Assembly: GCF_032118995.1 (NCBI RefSeq)
Contig: NC_092663.1
Span: forward strand, 248,001-312,000
DNA length: 64,000 nt
Source of the DNA: Asterias amurensis
Lineage: Eukaryota; Echinodermata; Asteroidea; Forcipulatida; Asteriidae
Direction of reading: 5' to 3'
In this document: piece by piece, positions 48,737 to 60,629 of the stretch
How positions within the stretch are numbered: position 1 is the stretch's first letter
How the letters are laid out: every line of letters begins with the position of its first letter
Notes under the pieces: generated by a model
Told to the model about the DNA's origin: nothing
Databases searched by the model: none
What the model saw: the letters and a program-made list of their open reading frames with translations, nothing else
Position numbers and translations under genes: made by a program

Positions 48737-49025
48737 CTAGAAAACAACAAGAAAAAACATTTATAATAAAAAACATTGAGATGTTGACTAAGCCTTTAAT
48801 TCCAAACATAATAACAAACCAACCAGACTGAACAATAAGGGTGTCAGTCAATGGAACATACGGGTGTTGGAACATAGGGGTGTAGGAACAAAGGGTTGTG
48901 AACATTTAGGTTGTCAGAAAAATAGGGATTTCTGAACAATTGTCTGAATATAAAAGGGGGATAGCATTGGGATAATTCTTCGCGGGTTGTCTGAATATAT
49001 AGGGCTGTCTGAATATAGGGGTTTT

Positions 49026-49326
49026 GTACTTCTAGAAACTATAAGGCTTCCCCCGTGCGCCTTATAAGGGGTCTAATATTTTGGGCCTCCTGAACGCTAC
49101 ACGTTTTTCAAATCAGCGTTGATAGGTGAAAGTTTTACGCCCGTTAGCCAGCAATAACTGAAGTTTTTTTTGTACTAAACACCACCAAAACTTTCCCCAC
49201 ATACTCAATATACATTCATAGAGCCCCAACCACTAGACCCCTATAACTTACTATAGTATTAGTAAGGCTCACAGTCACACTCAGGGAGCCTTATTAATAT
49301 TATAGTTTCTAGAACTTAGAAGTACG
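49026..49326. mobile_element. TIR element, 300 bp
   Basis: Left gtacttctagaaactataag gcttccc and right gggagccttatt ... tagtttctagaacttagaag tac are inverted copies, with a small insertion in the right arm. Between C2orf69 and the next gene. Confidence 0.7.
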
Positions 49327-49899
49327 CGTATTGCACGGATAATATCAGCACGCGTAGCCTGAGCCGGAGCCGGATCCCAAGCCGAGCTATGAGAAAGGGC
49401 CCTGGTTGTCTGAACATTACAACATACGGATCCCAACATACATGTAGGTTGTTGGGAAAATAGCCGTGGCTGAGTGCTAACTGACTGAGCATTAATTAAA
49501 TCATGGAGGTAGGATTAGATTTTAATTTATTTTTAATTAAGTAAGGAGTTTCTGAACATATTGATTAGGGGGTTGGAACTGGCAAGCTACCAAACTCAGG
49601 AATCTAAAATTTTACTCACATGTTCCTTGTAGTTGGAACTCTATGACGGCGTTATTAAAAATAGTTGAATTTTCTCCTTTGGTGTTCATAATTTGTGAGA
49701 AGAAATTTGACATTTCCCATCCCCACGTCGTGCACCAACTTCCGCGAAACTACAGAGCAGTATATTGACAATAGCGCCCTCTGTAGTTGACCTGGAAGCC
49801 AATGTTGTCGTGCTGTAAATCAGATTTCACGGACGAGAGCGCTAGAGAGACACACACAACTTATCTAAATTGTGTTGTTATTTTGTAGTACTTGAATGA

Positions 49900-52800
49900 A
49901 TGAGCAGAGAGAACGCTAAGCAAGACGTTACTATCGTGGAATACTTTTGTAAGTAAGTGAGTGATTACTAACAAGATTTGACGTAAACTATTAATTTTAG
50001 ATTAATATAATACTTTAGGTTAGTAATAATAGGGGCTAATTCAATTGTTAATCATCAGTCATTCAGTCATTAACTTTAAATGAATAACTATTCATGGGAG
50101 GTCAGGTAGATTAGAAACCTCCACTTTCATTGTTGATGATTTAATTAACACATTGTCATTGGCATGGTATGATGGTCCCGTTTCGCCAAGCCAAAAAGCC
50201 CAAAAGTGTACATAATAATGTATCGTCATGATCGTATGGTTGGATAGGCTACCACCATGGATGGGCTGGTTGTGGGGTATGTTAATTTGTTATTTTCTTA
50301 ATTAATTATTATGGCTCTTATTATTGCTCTCTGGATAACTTTACTAAATTATTTCATTTGGAATGAAAAAAAAGCGGTGGGCGCACCATACTTTCATAAT
50401 AATTTTTTAATAAGGAGACTGTTCCACCTAGTTGCGATAAAGTAACCCTCCTTACAATGTTGCAGTGCGTGTGCGCGCTGTGTGTTTGCTTTGCACGCCG
50501 TTCACTCATAATGGCGCGCATGCACTGCAGCACTGCAACATTGTAACACCCCCTTTTACAGAATGGTTTAGCCCAACAACAAAATAATGCATTTGCAAAG
50601 CGTTGGACAGGTTCAAAATATGAACCTGGGAATTCGCTCCGGGATCTGGTAAGTTTTTGTCAATTTTTCTTCGAAATATTTCCTGAATGGTGTTTTGAGT
50701 ATTATGGCAGGCTGCATTAGACATTGCGGATTAAGTGCGGACCCTCAGAATTTGTGTCATGATTTTTTTAAAGTGGTAAAAATGGGGAAAATCTGGTGAC
50801 TAGCTGTCGAAATTGTACACGTGTGCTAGACCAGATTAACCATTTTCGCTCGAACCTATCTCGTAACCTAGCGGCCGGCGGGAGGAGGGTTACGTTATCA
50901 AAACTATGTTCCACCTGGCTCTTTTAGTGTCTGGTATGAATGGCAACTAAAGATTGATGTTGTTAAAGAGAGCTACAATAACACTACAGCCACGATAGCC
51001 CCATCATCAATACTATCAATACTAGTGCCAATGGCAGAACTCCTTCCGCTTGCGCTTCTCGTGGAGAGGGAGTCTTCTTCTTCCTTATAAAGTGCATCCT
51101 TCAAATGGTTGAAGATGTACGCACTGCGTGTGAGTGCATGTGTTGTCTGAGGCAACAGGAATTTGTGTTAGGTGCAAATAGAATTATGTACAGGTGGCGA
51201 GTAAAAAAGCTGGAGATGAGGTTACTTCAGCCGGGGGTCCCTTAACGCCAGTTTGAAAGCGTCAAGGATCAACTGGGAGGTTGTTCCAGTCGCGGATGGT
51301 GGGTGGGAAGAAGGAGCTGGCATAGGCTGAAGAGCTGGTATGTGGGATTGTGAATCGAGAGTCATGACTTCCTGTTGATGTGGTTAAATGTGTCAGAAGG
51401 GTGTTCCAGGGGATGTCGACCAAGTTGAATCTTATTTAGTACATCAGTTGAGGGCAGCTTTGGTAACGACGTTCCTGTAGAGAAGGCCATTCGAGGTGAT
51501 CTAGCATGGCGGTAACACTGCTCATTCTTCTGTAATCTCCCATGACGAATCGAGCTGAGCTTCGTTGGACTTGCTCTATAGCTTCTTGATGTGAAGTTGC
51601 TGCATGAAGTTGCTGCGTATTCGACTGCTGGTCGAATGAAGATGGTATAGACAGCTTCTTTGATTTTTCTGACTGCTATGGCACAGATTGCGGGAGAAGA
51701 AGGCCTTGGTGCTAGTGGCTCTTTTTGTGATGTTGTTTTTGTGATGTTGTCAACATGGGTGTTGAAACTTAGCTTCGGATCAAGGTGGACTCCTAGGTAT
51801 TTAGCAGAGTTGACAGCCTCTAAGGTATGCCCATGGATAGTGTAAGAGGCAGGCAGGGATAATCATTCATTTATTGGTGACTACTTGGCACTTGAATTGA
51901 AGCGCATCAGCCATTTCATTTCCTAGTCTTGGAGGGGGTTGATATCTTCCTGGAGGCTGATGGCATCGTCGATTGAAGAGCTGTGTCTGTAAACAACAGT
52001 GTCGTCTGCAGGCAGCCTACGCTGTTGTGCTTGAGAGGCAGTTTGGCAGGTCATTGAAGCCAGCGGATTGGCACTATTGATGGGGCCACAGAGCCACGAC
52101 AGCCCAACAAGGTGAGCTAGGTTTCAAGTCACTTGAGTCATGTTCAAGTGTGAGTCATGAGTCATTTGGATCATGTCACGAGTAACTTGTAAAAATAATG
52201 AAATAGTTAGAAAACTTCAACCAGTTCACCTTCACCGCCGGAACACTTGATTGCAAACCAAATGTCGAAAAAAAAATAAGAATTAAAAATGACAAAATAA
52301 AACTTATAATTTAAACAAAATTTCTGTACAGTGCAGTTTAATTTCGTTTTAAGTTTTACAATACACAACCTACATGTACTCCTTGTCCCAGAATATCTCT
52401 AATGGTTTAAAATTATTTTTTTCTTAGCGCTTGTATTACCAACAAGGTACTCAAGGCGCTTAGTACATTACATACAGAAAGATACATGGATAGTTTACTG
52501 AAGATGTGTTGGAAGTCTGCTTCAAATGAGGATGATTTACATATGAAAAATGATCCATTGTAGCTTAGATGAGTTCATCAAACATAAGAGCGCCCTCTTG
52601 TGGTAGGTTTATCAATAATAAGTTGTACTGTACACTATGTATGTTTCATAACCTTAGATTTAACCAGTAAAACAAATAAAGCCAAAACAAATACTGAAAT
52701 ATCACCATGACTGCACCGAAATGGAATTAACTTTATTTGAAGTTTTTATTTTTTTAAGATTTGAATATCTGTCATGTACATTATGTATGTGACATGTTTT

Positions 52801-53367
52801 ATTTTATTGCCCATATAGGTATACATGTAATGATTACAAGTTTAGCCAAGGAACAAGAACCTATAAACCCCAAAACACAACAAAGACATCAAGAAAACCA
52901 GCTAAAACGAATGGGTGCTATGAAGCCATTTATTAAGAATGTGGGTTGGATTTCACAAAGAGTTAAGACTAGTCTAATCTTGAGTTTGGATGAGTTAATC
53001 GACCTAGGACTAGCATTAAGTTTTTAATAACTCCTAGGACCTCTCTGTGAAACCAACCACTGGGCCACTGGAGCATTACACTCCTAATGTCTTAATGAAC
53101 CCTCTATCTGTCAAAGAATGTTGTGATGAGGTGTTTAGTAGTGCCGTTACTTGTGTGAAATATAACGTTTGTGAATTATTAATGGAGATCCAGTTTGTGG
53201 TAAGTTGACACTCATAATGCCTTACTGCACAGCACTCATCTTACAGGTTTCATGGAATTTATTTTTTGAACTCAAGAACAATGCTTTTAAATTTCTTGTA
53301 GAAGGCAGGTTTTTATTTCCATTTCCACATCACCAACTTGAATATGATCTCTTTGCCCTAGGATATG
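49900..53367 (+). CDS. Unidentified gene, 5' part (four predicted exons)
   Basis: Exons proposed: 49900-49948 (ATG; MSRENAKQDVTIVEYF, donor GTAAGT), 52819-52940 (IHVMITSLAKEQEPINPKTQ and onward to MKPFIKN, donor GTGGGT), 53074-53199 (HYTPNVLMNPLSVKECCDEV and onward to MEIQFV, donor GTAAGT), 53247-53367 (VSWNLFFELKNNAFKFLVEG to FALGY, donor GTATGA). Phases 1, 0, 0 agree at each junction and all four stay open, giving about 139 residues. No family was recognised. The third intron (52941-53073) is almost entirely a palindromic MITE. No convincing continuation exon was found to the right. If the exons are a chance chain, the gene is not real; confidence is moderate to low. Confidence 0.45.
50452..50546. 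repeat. GC-rich inverted repeat
   Basis: ttacaatgttgcagtgc at the left and gcactgcaacattgtaa at the right, with imperfect internal pairing (gcgcgc blocks). It may be the core of a larger element: agtaaccctcct near 50441 and aggagggttac near 50883 are also inverted. Confidence 0.65.
51190..52110 (-). pseudogene. Degraded LINE reverse transcriptase, 3' half
   Basis: Minus-strand translation over several frames gives TVVYRHSSSIDDAISLQED, AKYLGVHLDPKLSFNTHVDN, IFIRPAVEYAA and near the end FFPPTIRDWNNLPVD followed by a stop. This is the order of the thumb and C-terminus of CR1-like LINE ORF2. Several frameshifts and stops. It lies in the first intron of the unidentified gene. Confidence 0.75.
52120..52818. 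other. Intronic AT-rich DNA
   Basis: No gene. A SINE-tail-like segment (cttagcgcttgtatt, aaggcgcttagtac) lies near 52425-52470. Confidence 0.4.
52945..53062. mobile_element. Palindromic MITE filling a predicted intron
   Basis: ggttggatttcacaaagag at the left and ctctctgtgaaaccaacc at the right are inverted; inner blocks gactagtc, cctaggac are also palindromic. One end of another copy is at 61637. It occupies 118 of the 133 bp between predicted exons 52819-52940 and 53074-53199. Confidence 0.8.
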
Positions 53368-54465
53368 GTATGAATTTGATATGGGTAAAGTAGTTGCTTG
53401 GCTGGTGTGTAGATCACTGTATTGATTATAAGATACTGTTATAGTAATAGGAGCTCCTACTTTTCAGTCAATTGAACCTTTTGGGATCAGGCAAAGCTTA
53501 GGTGACCCTAACTGTGTAGTATAAGCCTGGTCTGTAAGGTGTGTGAGTGACATAGGTCAGGTATAGTTGAAAGTAGATTCAAGACTTGGCCTTGATCGCT
53601 GGCCTGTTTGGGCCAACCAGTTAGTTTGACTACATAATTATACATCAGACTTGTTACATCTATTTTTGAAAGGGCAAGGGCACCAAGGCATTTTCTTCTT
53701 GGTAAAGGGTATTAAAGAATATTTAAATTTCTAATGAATGGGCCATTTCAAAGGCAATGCCCAGTGAGCATGGAGGCAATCGCCCTTGCGGTCTTCGTGA
53801 AGTATTAGCCGTGTCAATTCATTCTTTACTACTTTACTCCCTGAAACTTATTTTATTTTATTTTGTAGTTTTTGTTATTTTGTAACAAAATAGCCTGGTT
53901 TAAACTAGCCCTGGCTGCCTTACACTTTCGTGTTATACACTACAGTGACGTTTCTGGGGCGGAAAAATTTCAAAGCTTCATAACTCAAATCTCACATTCC
54001 ATGGCAGCATATATTTTTCTGCGGTGGGTTTCGATCGTCATAAATTCTTCACATTTTTACGAAACAACTTGTAGCTCCCAACGCTAAGGAATTCCCATTT
54101 TGTCATACATGTAGTTCCTGACCATTAAAAGTAAAAGTTAAACTTTTTTTCGTTAAAGCGGGTGATACTCTTTGAAATACCATTCACTCAAAAAAATCTA
54201 TTTTTTAATGTTTGGGGCTAAAAATCTGACATAGCATCTTTAAATTTAATCTGTATTTTTACAACTCATTTACAGGGATGTTATTTTTGTTTGTAAAATT
54301 CTAAAAGAATTCTTGGAGTTCAGTTTTTGTTCTCAACAGCCATCACATCCTTGCATTTATGAAATATTGGCAGTTGGTTTTGATGTATAGGCCTAAAGTA
54401 ATTTGCTGATATTATATTGCACAACTATGTACATGGCTTCTGAGTACATTTACGTTGTGTCTTAA
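53368..54465. other. Non-coding stretch
   Basis: Probable intron of the unidentified gene. An open frame at 53872-54087 shows no motif; its sequence looks like repeat DNA. Confidence 0.4.
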
Positions 54466-54845
54466 AGGCAGTGGACACTATTGGTAATTGTCCAAGACTA
54501 GGCTTCATAGTTGGTGTATCTCAACATATACGTACATAAAATAACAAACCTGTGAAAATTTGAGCTCAATCAGTTGTCGAACTTGCGAGATATTAATGAA
54601 AGAAAAAAACACCCTTGTCTCACGAAGGTATGCGTTTAGATGGTTGATTTCGAGTTCTAAATCTGAGGTCTCGAAATCAAATTTGTGGAAAATTACTTCT
54701 TTCTCGAAAACTATGGCACTTCAAAAGGGTGCTGTTTCTCGCAATGTTTTATACCATCATGATCAACCTCTCCCAATTACTTGTCACCAAGAAAGGTTTT
54801 ATGCTAATAATTATTTTGAGTAATTACCAATAGGGTCCACTGTCT
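54466..54845. mobile_element. TTAA-target MITE, longest copy
   Basis: aggcagtggacactattgg at the left after TTAA 54462-54465; aatagggtccactgtct at the right before TTAA 54846-54849. Interior includes a doubled tctgaggtctcgaaatcaa region absent in shorter copies. Confidence 0.9.
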
Positions 54846-56489
54846 TTAAGTGTAGGTTGCTAAGAGTAAGATTGTATTTTGAGGTTGCACATTATATGAA
54901 CAGTGTGTACATGGCTCATATATTATGAGTACATTTATTATGTACATTGCTAATTGTATTATTAGGTTGCACACATGATGAAGATGTACACGTACACAGC
55001 TCATGCATACGTGCCTACACATAATTACGTACGTGTATTGATACATTTACTTCAAGTGTTTTATGGAGATCTTTTGTTGACACAAGTTATTTCCCCAATC
55101 CTTATCCTTTAATAAATAAAATGATTCCAAGAAATTCATACATTTGCATACCATGCAAGTCTGATGTATCTTGCCTTTCTCCATACACGTAGGTTACAAA
55201 TTATGTTAAGAATAATGTTTTAAAATGTGCCGTAATTTCTGACTTTCAAAGGTAAAAAATAATAATTCAGCAACCATCTTAGAGTAACATGCTTCTAGTT
55301 AGAAATTGCTATAAACTTAATTGTGAGATCTGAATAGGGCGAACTGTGCAATTTGAGCGTTCCGAGTCCCGATCTGAATGCATAGCCAAAGGGCTATCAT
55401 TGTATGCAGGTTCACAAGCTTGCTTGATCTCTATGGTATGGTTTGTGGGTTCACTGATATTACTTTCCTGATTGTACTTGAATTATTCATCATGGATTCT
55501 TTTGTGTATTGGATGAGACAGCTCTTTGACCACAAGTTTTGTTTCACCAGGGGGCAATATGGAAAGCCAAAATAAAGTTTGGGGTTGATTGAGAGATAGG
55601 TCATTAGCCACTGGCACTTATTATATCCAACATGCTACAGAGTTGCTCAGGTTACATTGGTTTGCATTCATTCCCTTTCTCGATGGTATTTTGGATTACT
55701 CAGCTCACACTACCAAGAACTGGTTTTAAAACACATTGTACAGTACAAGTACACTATACATTTATGTCAGTAAAGGAAATGTATTGATGTAATCAAGCTG
55801 CAGTGCTAAAATAATTTTACCTTAAAAACATGTCTGGCAGAATAGAAACTGAAGTGCACATTTTGTAAAGATGAAAACAAACCAATATAGCCTACTACTA
55901 GACCATTAAAAAAAGGTTTTAAAAGGAAATCATTTTTAAAATGGCATTAACGAATTAATAACAAAGTATTTAGAAAGTAAACAGATTGTAGGAGGGGATG
56001 TTCTGAACAAAACTGTTCATACTTCTTCTGAGATGGATATTTCTTTGAGGGAGTTACTTTAGAGGGAGCCTGAATCATTTGGAGTCCAGTGCCTTGAAGT
56101 GTTTCAAGGTTGCAAGTGTTCAAAGCACAGGAGCTTAAACTGATTGTAGTTTTTGCCTGGTAAGAGTGCATCCAGAAAAGGGAGGGGTTTGTCTTGGCTG
56201 ACGTTACCATTAAAAAGACTGTGACACACTAATCCACTGATGTAGCCTTTATCAATTTCTAAAAGATCTCCAACAGAAAGGTTCAATATGAGCGTAGTCT
56301 GTACAACTCTCTGTTGCTTTTCCTATTTACGACTTCAGTTAACGTGTATTTCCCATTTCAAATTGTCTTGAATTGTCACACCTTACACATAATGAAGTTG
56401 AGTGTCGTTTATAAACAAAGCAACAAACTGATCAAAATTCTTAGCCAGTAAAAGTATCACAGTGCTTGGTTGCATTTAATTTACATATT
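54846..56489. other. Non-coding stretch
   Basis: AT-rich. Short open frames (54846-55046, 55378-55575, 55947-56286) have no recognisable family. Nothing else seen. Confidence 0.4.
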
Positions 56490-57715
56490 ATTCTTAGGCG
56501 TCCAGTTCTGTAGGCTAACTAAGGATTGTTGGATGCGTGATGGTTTTGTGCATTTCTGGCTTTGCCATGTTTACCACGTTGCTGACAACCTACAAGGAAG
56601 CTTATGATCCAACTCCAGGATCAACAATACTCGGTTGTACTTCTAAAGCAATCAACTTCCCTGTCAGGGTGTTATGGTCAATTCCATCAAAGGCTTTTGA
56701 AATAATCAGTTAAAGGGTTTGGGTACTTTTTGCACGACACAAAACACAAAGTCCCGAGATTTGCAGTTTCAAGGTATGATGTTAGAAAGCTTCCCTTAAA
56801 ATATTACCTGCTGATGTGCTGTAGTTTTGTTTAAATGATGGGTAAAACTATTTCACAAAACTTATTTTAGCAGGTACATGTACATGTACAACAGATTTAC
56901 AGAAAATACATTGCTCTTTGATTTTTTCTTTCTTTCTCAAAAACTTGACACATATTGAGCTGAAACTTCTACAGGTAACTTAATAAGGGAATCAATGTGT
57001 GGTGAAGAGGTTTGTAACTAGTGGTTTAATCCCAACAAGGTCTGGTTCTTGATAATTTTATAGAGAAGAAGTCGAGGTAAATTATCCAAGCCTCGGCAGG
57101 TTTAAACCACAAGTTGAAAAACCGATTCAACACACTTTGATTCCCATTCATAAATACCTTTTTGGTTAAAAGGCATAATACAGTAAGAAACGCTGTAAAA
57201 CTGATCTGTTTCCGAGTGCTTGAGCTCTGTATGTTTTCACCTTCATCATGTTCATGGTATGTTCAGTATACATGTTAGTCATGTGGGGGATGTGCATGTA
57301 CGATGTCCGTACCGGTACACAGTCATTTTTAACGGTTTAAACACCCTCACGTGATGCGCTCTCCACCAATAGGAGTAGCGAAACTGTCTGAGGTATTTAT
57401 GAAGTGACAATATACAATTTATAGGAATACATCTTTAGTCACAGTGAGAAGGGAATCATGGCACTGCCAAAAACTTGACATACAAAAGGTATCAAAACCC
57501 TTTAAAACATTTAATTGGTGGACAGTGACTTTGGATTGTTATCAGCAATAGCATACAATTAGTGAAGTAGTTTGATTAGGTAATGGCAAGTGTATGCAGC
57601 TGGTTAGGACTATTGGCCTGAGATCACTAATTGTAAGTCTCTTTATTTTAGGAATGGGTGTAATATCAGCACTTAGCCACTGAGCAGGACTTTGGCAAGA
57701 TCAGAAGAGGCATTG
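56490..57715 (-). pseudogene. LINE reverse transcriptase fragment, interrupted by a TTAA element
   Basis: On the minus strand the right piece (57530-57715) gives WLSADITPIPK then LRPIVLTS; the left piece (56490-56713) gives ISKAFDGIDHNTLTGKLIAL and EVQPSIVD. These are RT motifs 1-2 and the catalytic-motif-A region of one LINE, in the right order. The element at 56714-57501 lies between them. Confidence 0.75.
56714..57501. mobile_element. TTAA-flanked TIR element, 788 bp
   Basis: Ends agggtttgggtac / gtatcaaaaccct, with TTAA at 56710-56713 and 57502-57505. No coding capacity. Related segments lie at 35066-35340 and 7650-8200, so this is the best full-length example in the window. Confidence 0.82.
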
Positions 57716-57847
57716 AGAATATCAGCAAGGGGAAAGCATAGCTCACACACAACGAGGCATTGAGAATATCGGCAAGGGGAAAGCATAACTCACACACAAC
57801 GAGGCATTGAGAATATCAGCAAGGGGAAAGCATAGCTAACACTCGAA
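57707..57847. repeat. 47-bp tandem repeat, three copies
   Basis: Units start with gaggcattgagaatatc at 57707, 57754 and 57801; copies differ at only a few positions, so the expansion is recent. Confidence 0.93.
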
Positions 57848-58567
57848 ATCAGGCAACACTCGTACAGGTAAGTCATATTGTCTCACTTGAATGTCTGGTG
57901 ATAGCGTTGCGCTTCGGAGTTTCCCCGACGGCAAAGCCTTCCGTCTGTTTGGACGCCATTTTGACACACTGCTGATGAAACCGGCGGAAACCTATCCATT
58001 TGTGCTTATAATAAATAATAATAAAGAACACTTAATAGAGCGCCGGTATCCGCCTCAGGAAGGCGCTCATGGCGCTTGAGGAGAGAAAGTCAAATTAGGA
58101 CTGAGGATTGTGTGAGTAGGCTTATTTGAACAGGTGAGATTTTAAGTTTGTCTTGAATGTTGTGATGGATGGAGATGATTTGACAGTCAGTGGGCCGGGT
58201 GTGCGTGCGCGGACGATGCCGACCCGCTCTGGGGAAAGATCCAATTGGTAGGCCTAGTGATGGACTTTATATCGCAAGAATACAAAACTTTCAAGGGATG
58301 TTGTTTTTGTTGGTTCTCGATCTTATTTTAGATAATATTTAAACCTATCATTTAGATTTCCGTTTAATTCTGATATTTTTGTTTAATGCTGTGAAATTCC
58401 GTGCAATTGGATCGATTCCGTGTTCTACACCAATTTCCGCGATTCCATCCGTGTTCACCATGATGGGGAAAAATCGGAGGTCTGAGGTTGGGACATTTCG
58501 GTGTCTGGCTACAGAACTGTGGGAAACCATCTGTTTAATTTTACATGTCAGTTTGAAACTCAAGCAG
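57848..58567. other. Repeat-like non-coding DNA
   Basis: Contains an aat-rich run and an inverted gcgcc/ggcgc block near 58040-58075 typical of SINE or MITE tails. No gene recognised. Confidence 0.4.
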
Positions 58568-58964
58568 TTAGACCACGTTCCCACTGGATCCACAATTGCG
58601 AGATCGGGATCCCGCAACAAGATTAGTTGCAGGCGTGAAATCAAGGTCGCGTTCCAAACTAGTATGATCGTGCATTGATCCCCCTTTTTGGGAACGGAAG
58701 TGGGTTAAAAAAAACAATGTTTTGATAGCCCTGATCGCCCTTTGCATTACCACTAGTGACTTTTGATCGTCCATTAATCCACAAGGGCGATCAGATCCCG
58801 CTTTAATCCTACTCCCAAGGAGGATCAAAATTGCACGGTCAGATCTTGATCGCCCTCGCGAGCTTATTTTTCTTTGATCGCCCTTTGATCCCCCTTTCAT
58901 GGTCTTGATCGCCCTTTTCACGAATTGGGAGATCAATGCGGGGTCCAGTGGGAACGGGGTCTTA
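58568..58964. mobile_element. TIR element, 397 bp, gatc-rich
   Basis: Left ttagaccacgttcccactgg and right ccagtgggaacggggtctta are inverted. The interior repeats short gatcgccctttgatc-like blocks. No open frame of note. Confidence 0.78.
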
Positions 58965-59935
58965 GTGAACACCTGAAAACCAAGACCTGGAGATCCTAGA
59001 TAAAACTGAAGATTACAATCAAGATAGGATATCTGGTTCAGTGACTGAGAACTTATACAAAATTATAGCAACTAAAGCTCAAATGTTACATTGCCATTGG
59101 AGTGACTTGTTAACACTATTCCTAACTCAACTGAAATTTTGTTGTTGTTGTTAATTTGAGGAAAAAAGAAGAAGGCTTTACGAAATTGTTAAAATTCTCT
59201 AGATTATTTAAATAAATCAAAAAGTAGGCCTTCTGTACTTGTAATTTTTTGGAAACAAAAGAGACGGCAGTTCGTTTCCCTCAATATAATGCGAAAATTG
59301 CAAGGTTCCCTCGACTGGAACATAAATCAACCACCCGACAATCAAACACAAAACAGTGCATGGTGAATCAGTGTCGCACCATAGAGAAAAGAGGACATTT
59401 CCTGGGGTTTTTCACAAAAATGAGAGTTAGAGCTCTGTGAAAGGTCTAAAAAACACTGAACATTACATGCGTGAAATGTGTTGATTCTGACCATGAATCT
59501 GAACATTGTGAAGTACAGATCTTCCTTCATTTAATTGCTGAATGAACACACGCATTTGTTATTCTTACTGCTTTATTTCCATACTGGACTGTAAAAGGGC
59601 ACCTAATGAGCATGCCTTTAACAAGATTCCTGTAAAGATCTTGACATTGACTCTGTGATGCAAACAAACATCTTAATCAAACTGGTTAAAATGTCTCTGC
59701 TATTCTAGCAGAGTACTTGATCGCAACGTAGATTTGATGATTTGCCAACTGTGTATTGTAAACATCCAAGACATGATCATGTTTTATAACTCATGTGTGC
59801 TACATGTACATGTACGTATACGTACTACTAGTAGATTATTTCACAAACATTTTCATACTGGTGCCCCAATCTGTATTAGTCCATGGAAAGTTCATGATGA
59901 GGTGAATTCTACAGTCTTTTTCAGATAAGAATTAA
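58965..59935. other. Non-coding stretch
   Basis: AT-rich, no gene or recognisable repeat beyond short tgtacatgtacgta runs near 59805-59825. Confidence 0.4.
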
Positions 59936-60255
59936 AGACACTGTACACCTTTGGCAATTGTCAAATACCTGTATTCTCACTTGGTGTGTCCCAACTTATG
60001 CAAATTTGTCATCAAAGTTGCAAGAGAATAATAACAGGAAAAACACCCTTTTTGCACAAATTTGTGTGCATTCAGAGATGCCTAATAAAAGGTTACAGGC
60101 CTGAAGTTTAATATTTGAGTGAGATACCTCTTTCTCAAAAACTCACTTCAGAGGGAGCCATTTTTCACAATGTTTTGTACTAGGTATAAACTGCTCTCTT
60201 TTGCTCACCAAGTAAGTTTTTATGGCAACAATTATGTTACCAACAGTGTCCAGTA
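59936..60255. mobile_element. TTAA-target MITE copy, right end lost
   Basis: Left end agacactgtacacctttgg follows TTAA 59932-59935; right end stops at accaacagtgtccagt without the terminal bases. Confidence 0.75.
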
Positions 60256-60562
60256 ATAAGTTATATTATAACACACCTCTTGCTTGTTCTGTGTTCTGGT
60301 TGGCTGAAACACGATCAGGTGGGATGAAGTAATATAGTCTAGTGATCGCACGCGCGTGTTTTGCGGGCACTAGTCTACGAAAGTTGTGGCTTGTTTCAGC
60401 GCCCTCTCATGACTTGAACCATGAACAGCACTACAAAATTTCCTTGCTTTTCCCAGATTTCTGTTCTTATTTCACATTTAAGACCGAGGTGTATTATAAA
60501 ACACATATTGACTGGCATAATTCGGTAACTAGTGTACGTCTATTCCCCCCTCAGGCCTGGTG

Positions 60563-60629
60563 TGACCAGAAGAGGGGCCTATTTCCCTCTGCCTTCGGCC
60601 TCGGGAATTAGAGGCCCCTCTTCTGGTCA
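60563..60629. repeat. Perfect 18-bp inverted repeat (hairpin)
   Basis: tgaccagaagaggggcct at 60563-60580 and its exact reverse complement at 60612-60629, with a 31-bp spacer that is itself partly self-complementary (gccttcggcc). Could be a tiny MITE or a transcribed hairpin. Confidence 0.85.

Noticed and set aside
53872..54087. 71-codon plus-strand frame
   Set aside because: No motif; flanks look like repeat DNA and no splice sites fit the phase of the unidentified gene.
55947..56286. Minus-strand frames with LSVGDLLEIDKGYISGLVCH, faintly like an RNA polymerase I RPA43-type domain
   Set aside because: Similarity is too short, the two frames overlap, and no adjoining exons or splice sites support a gene.
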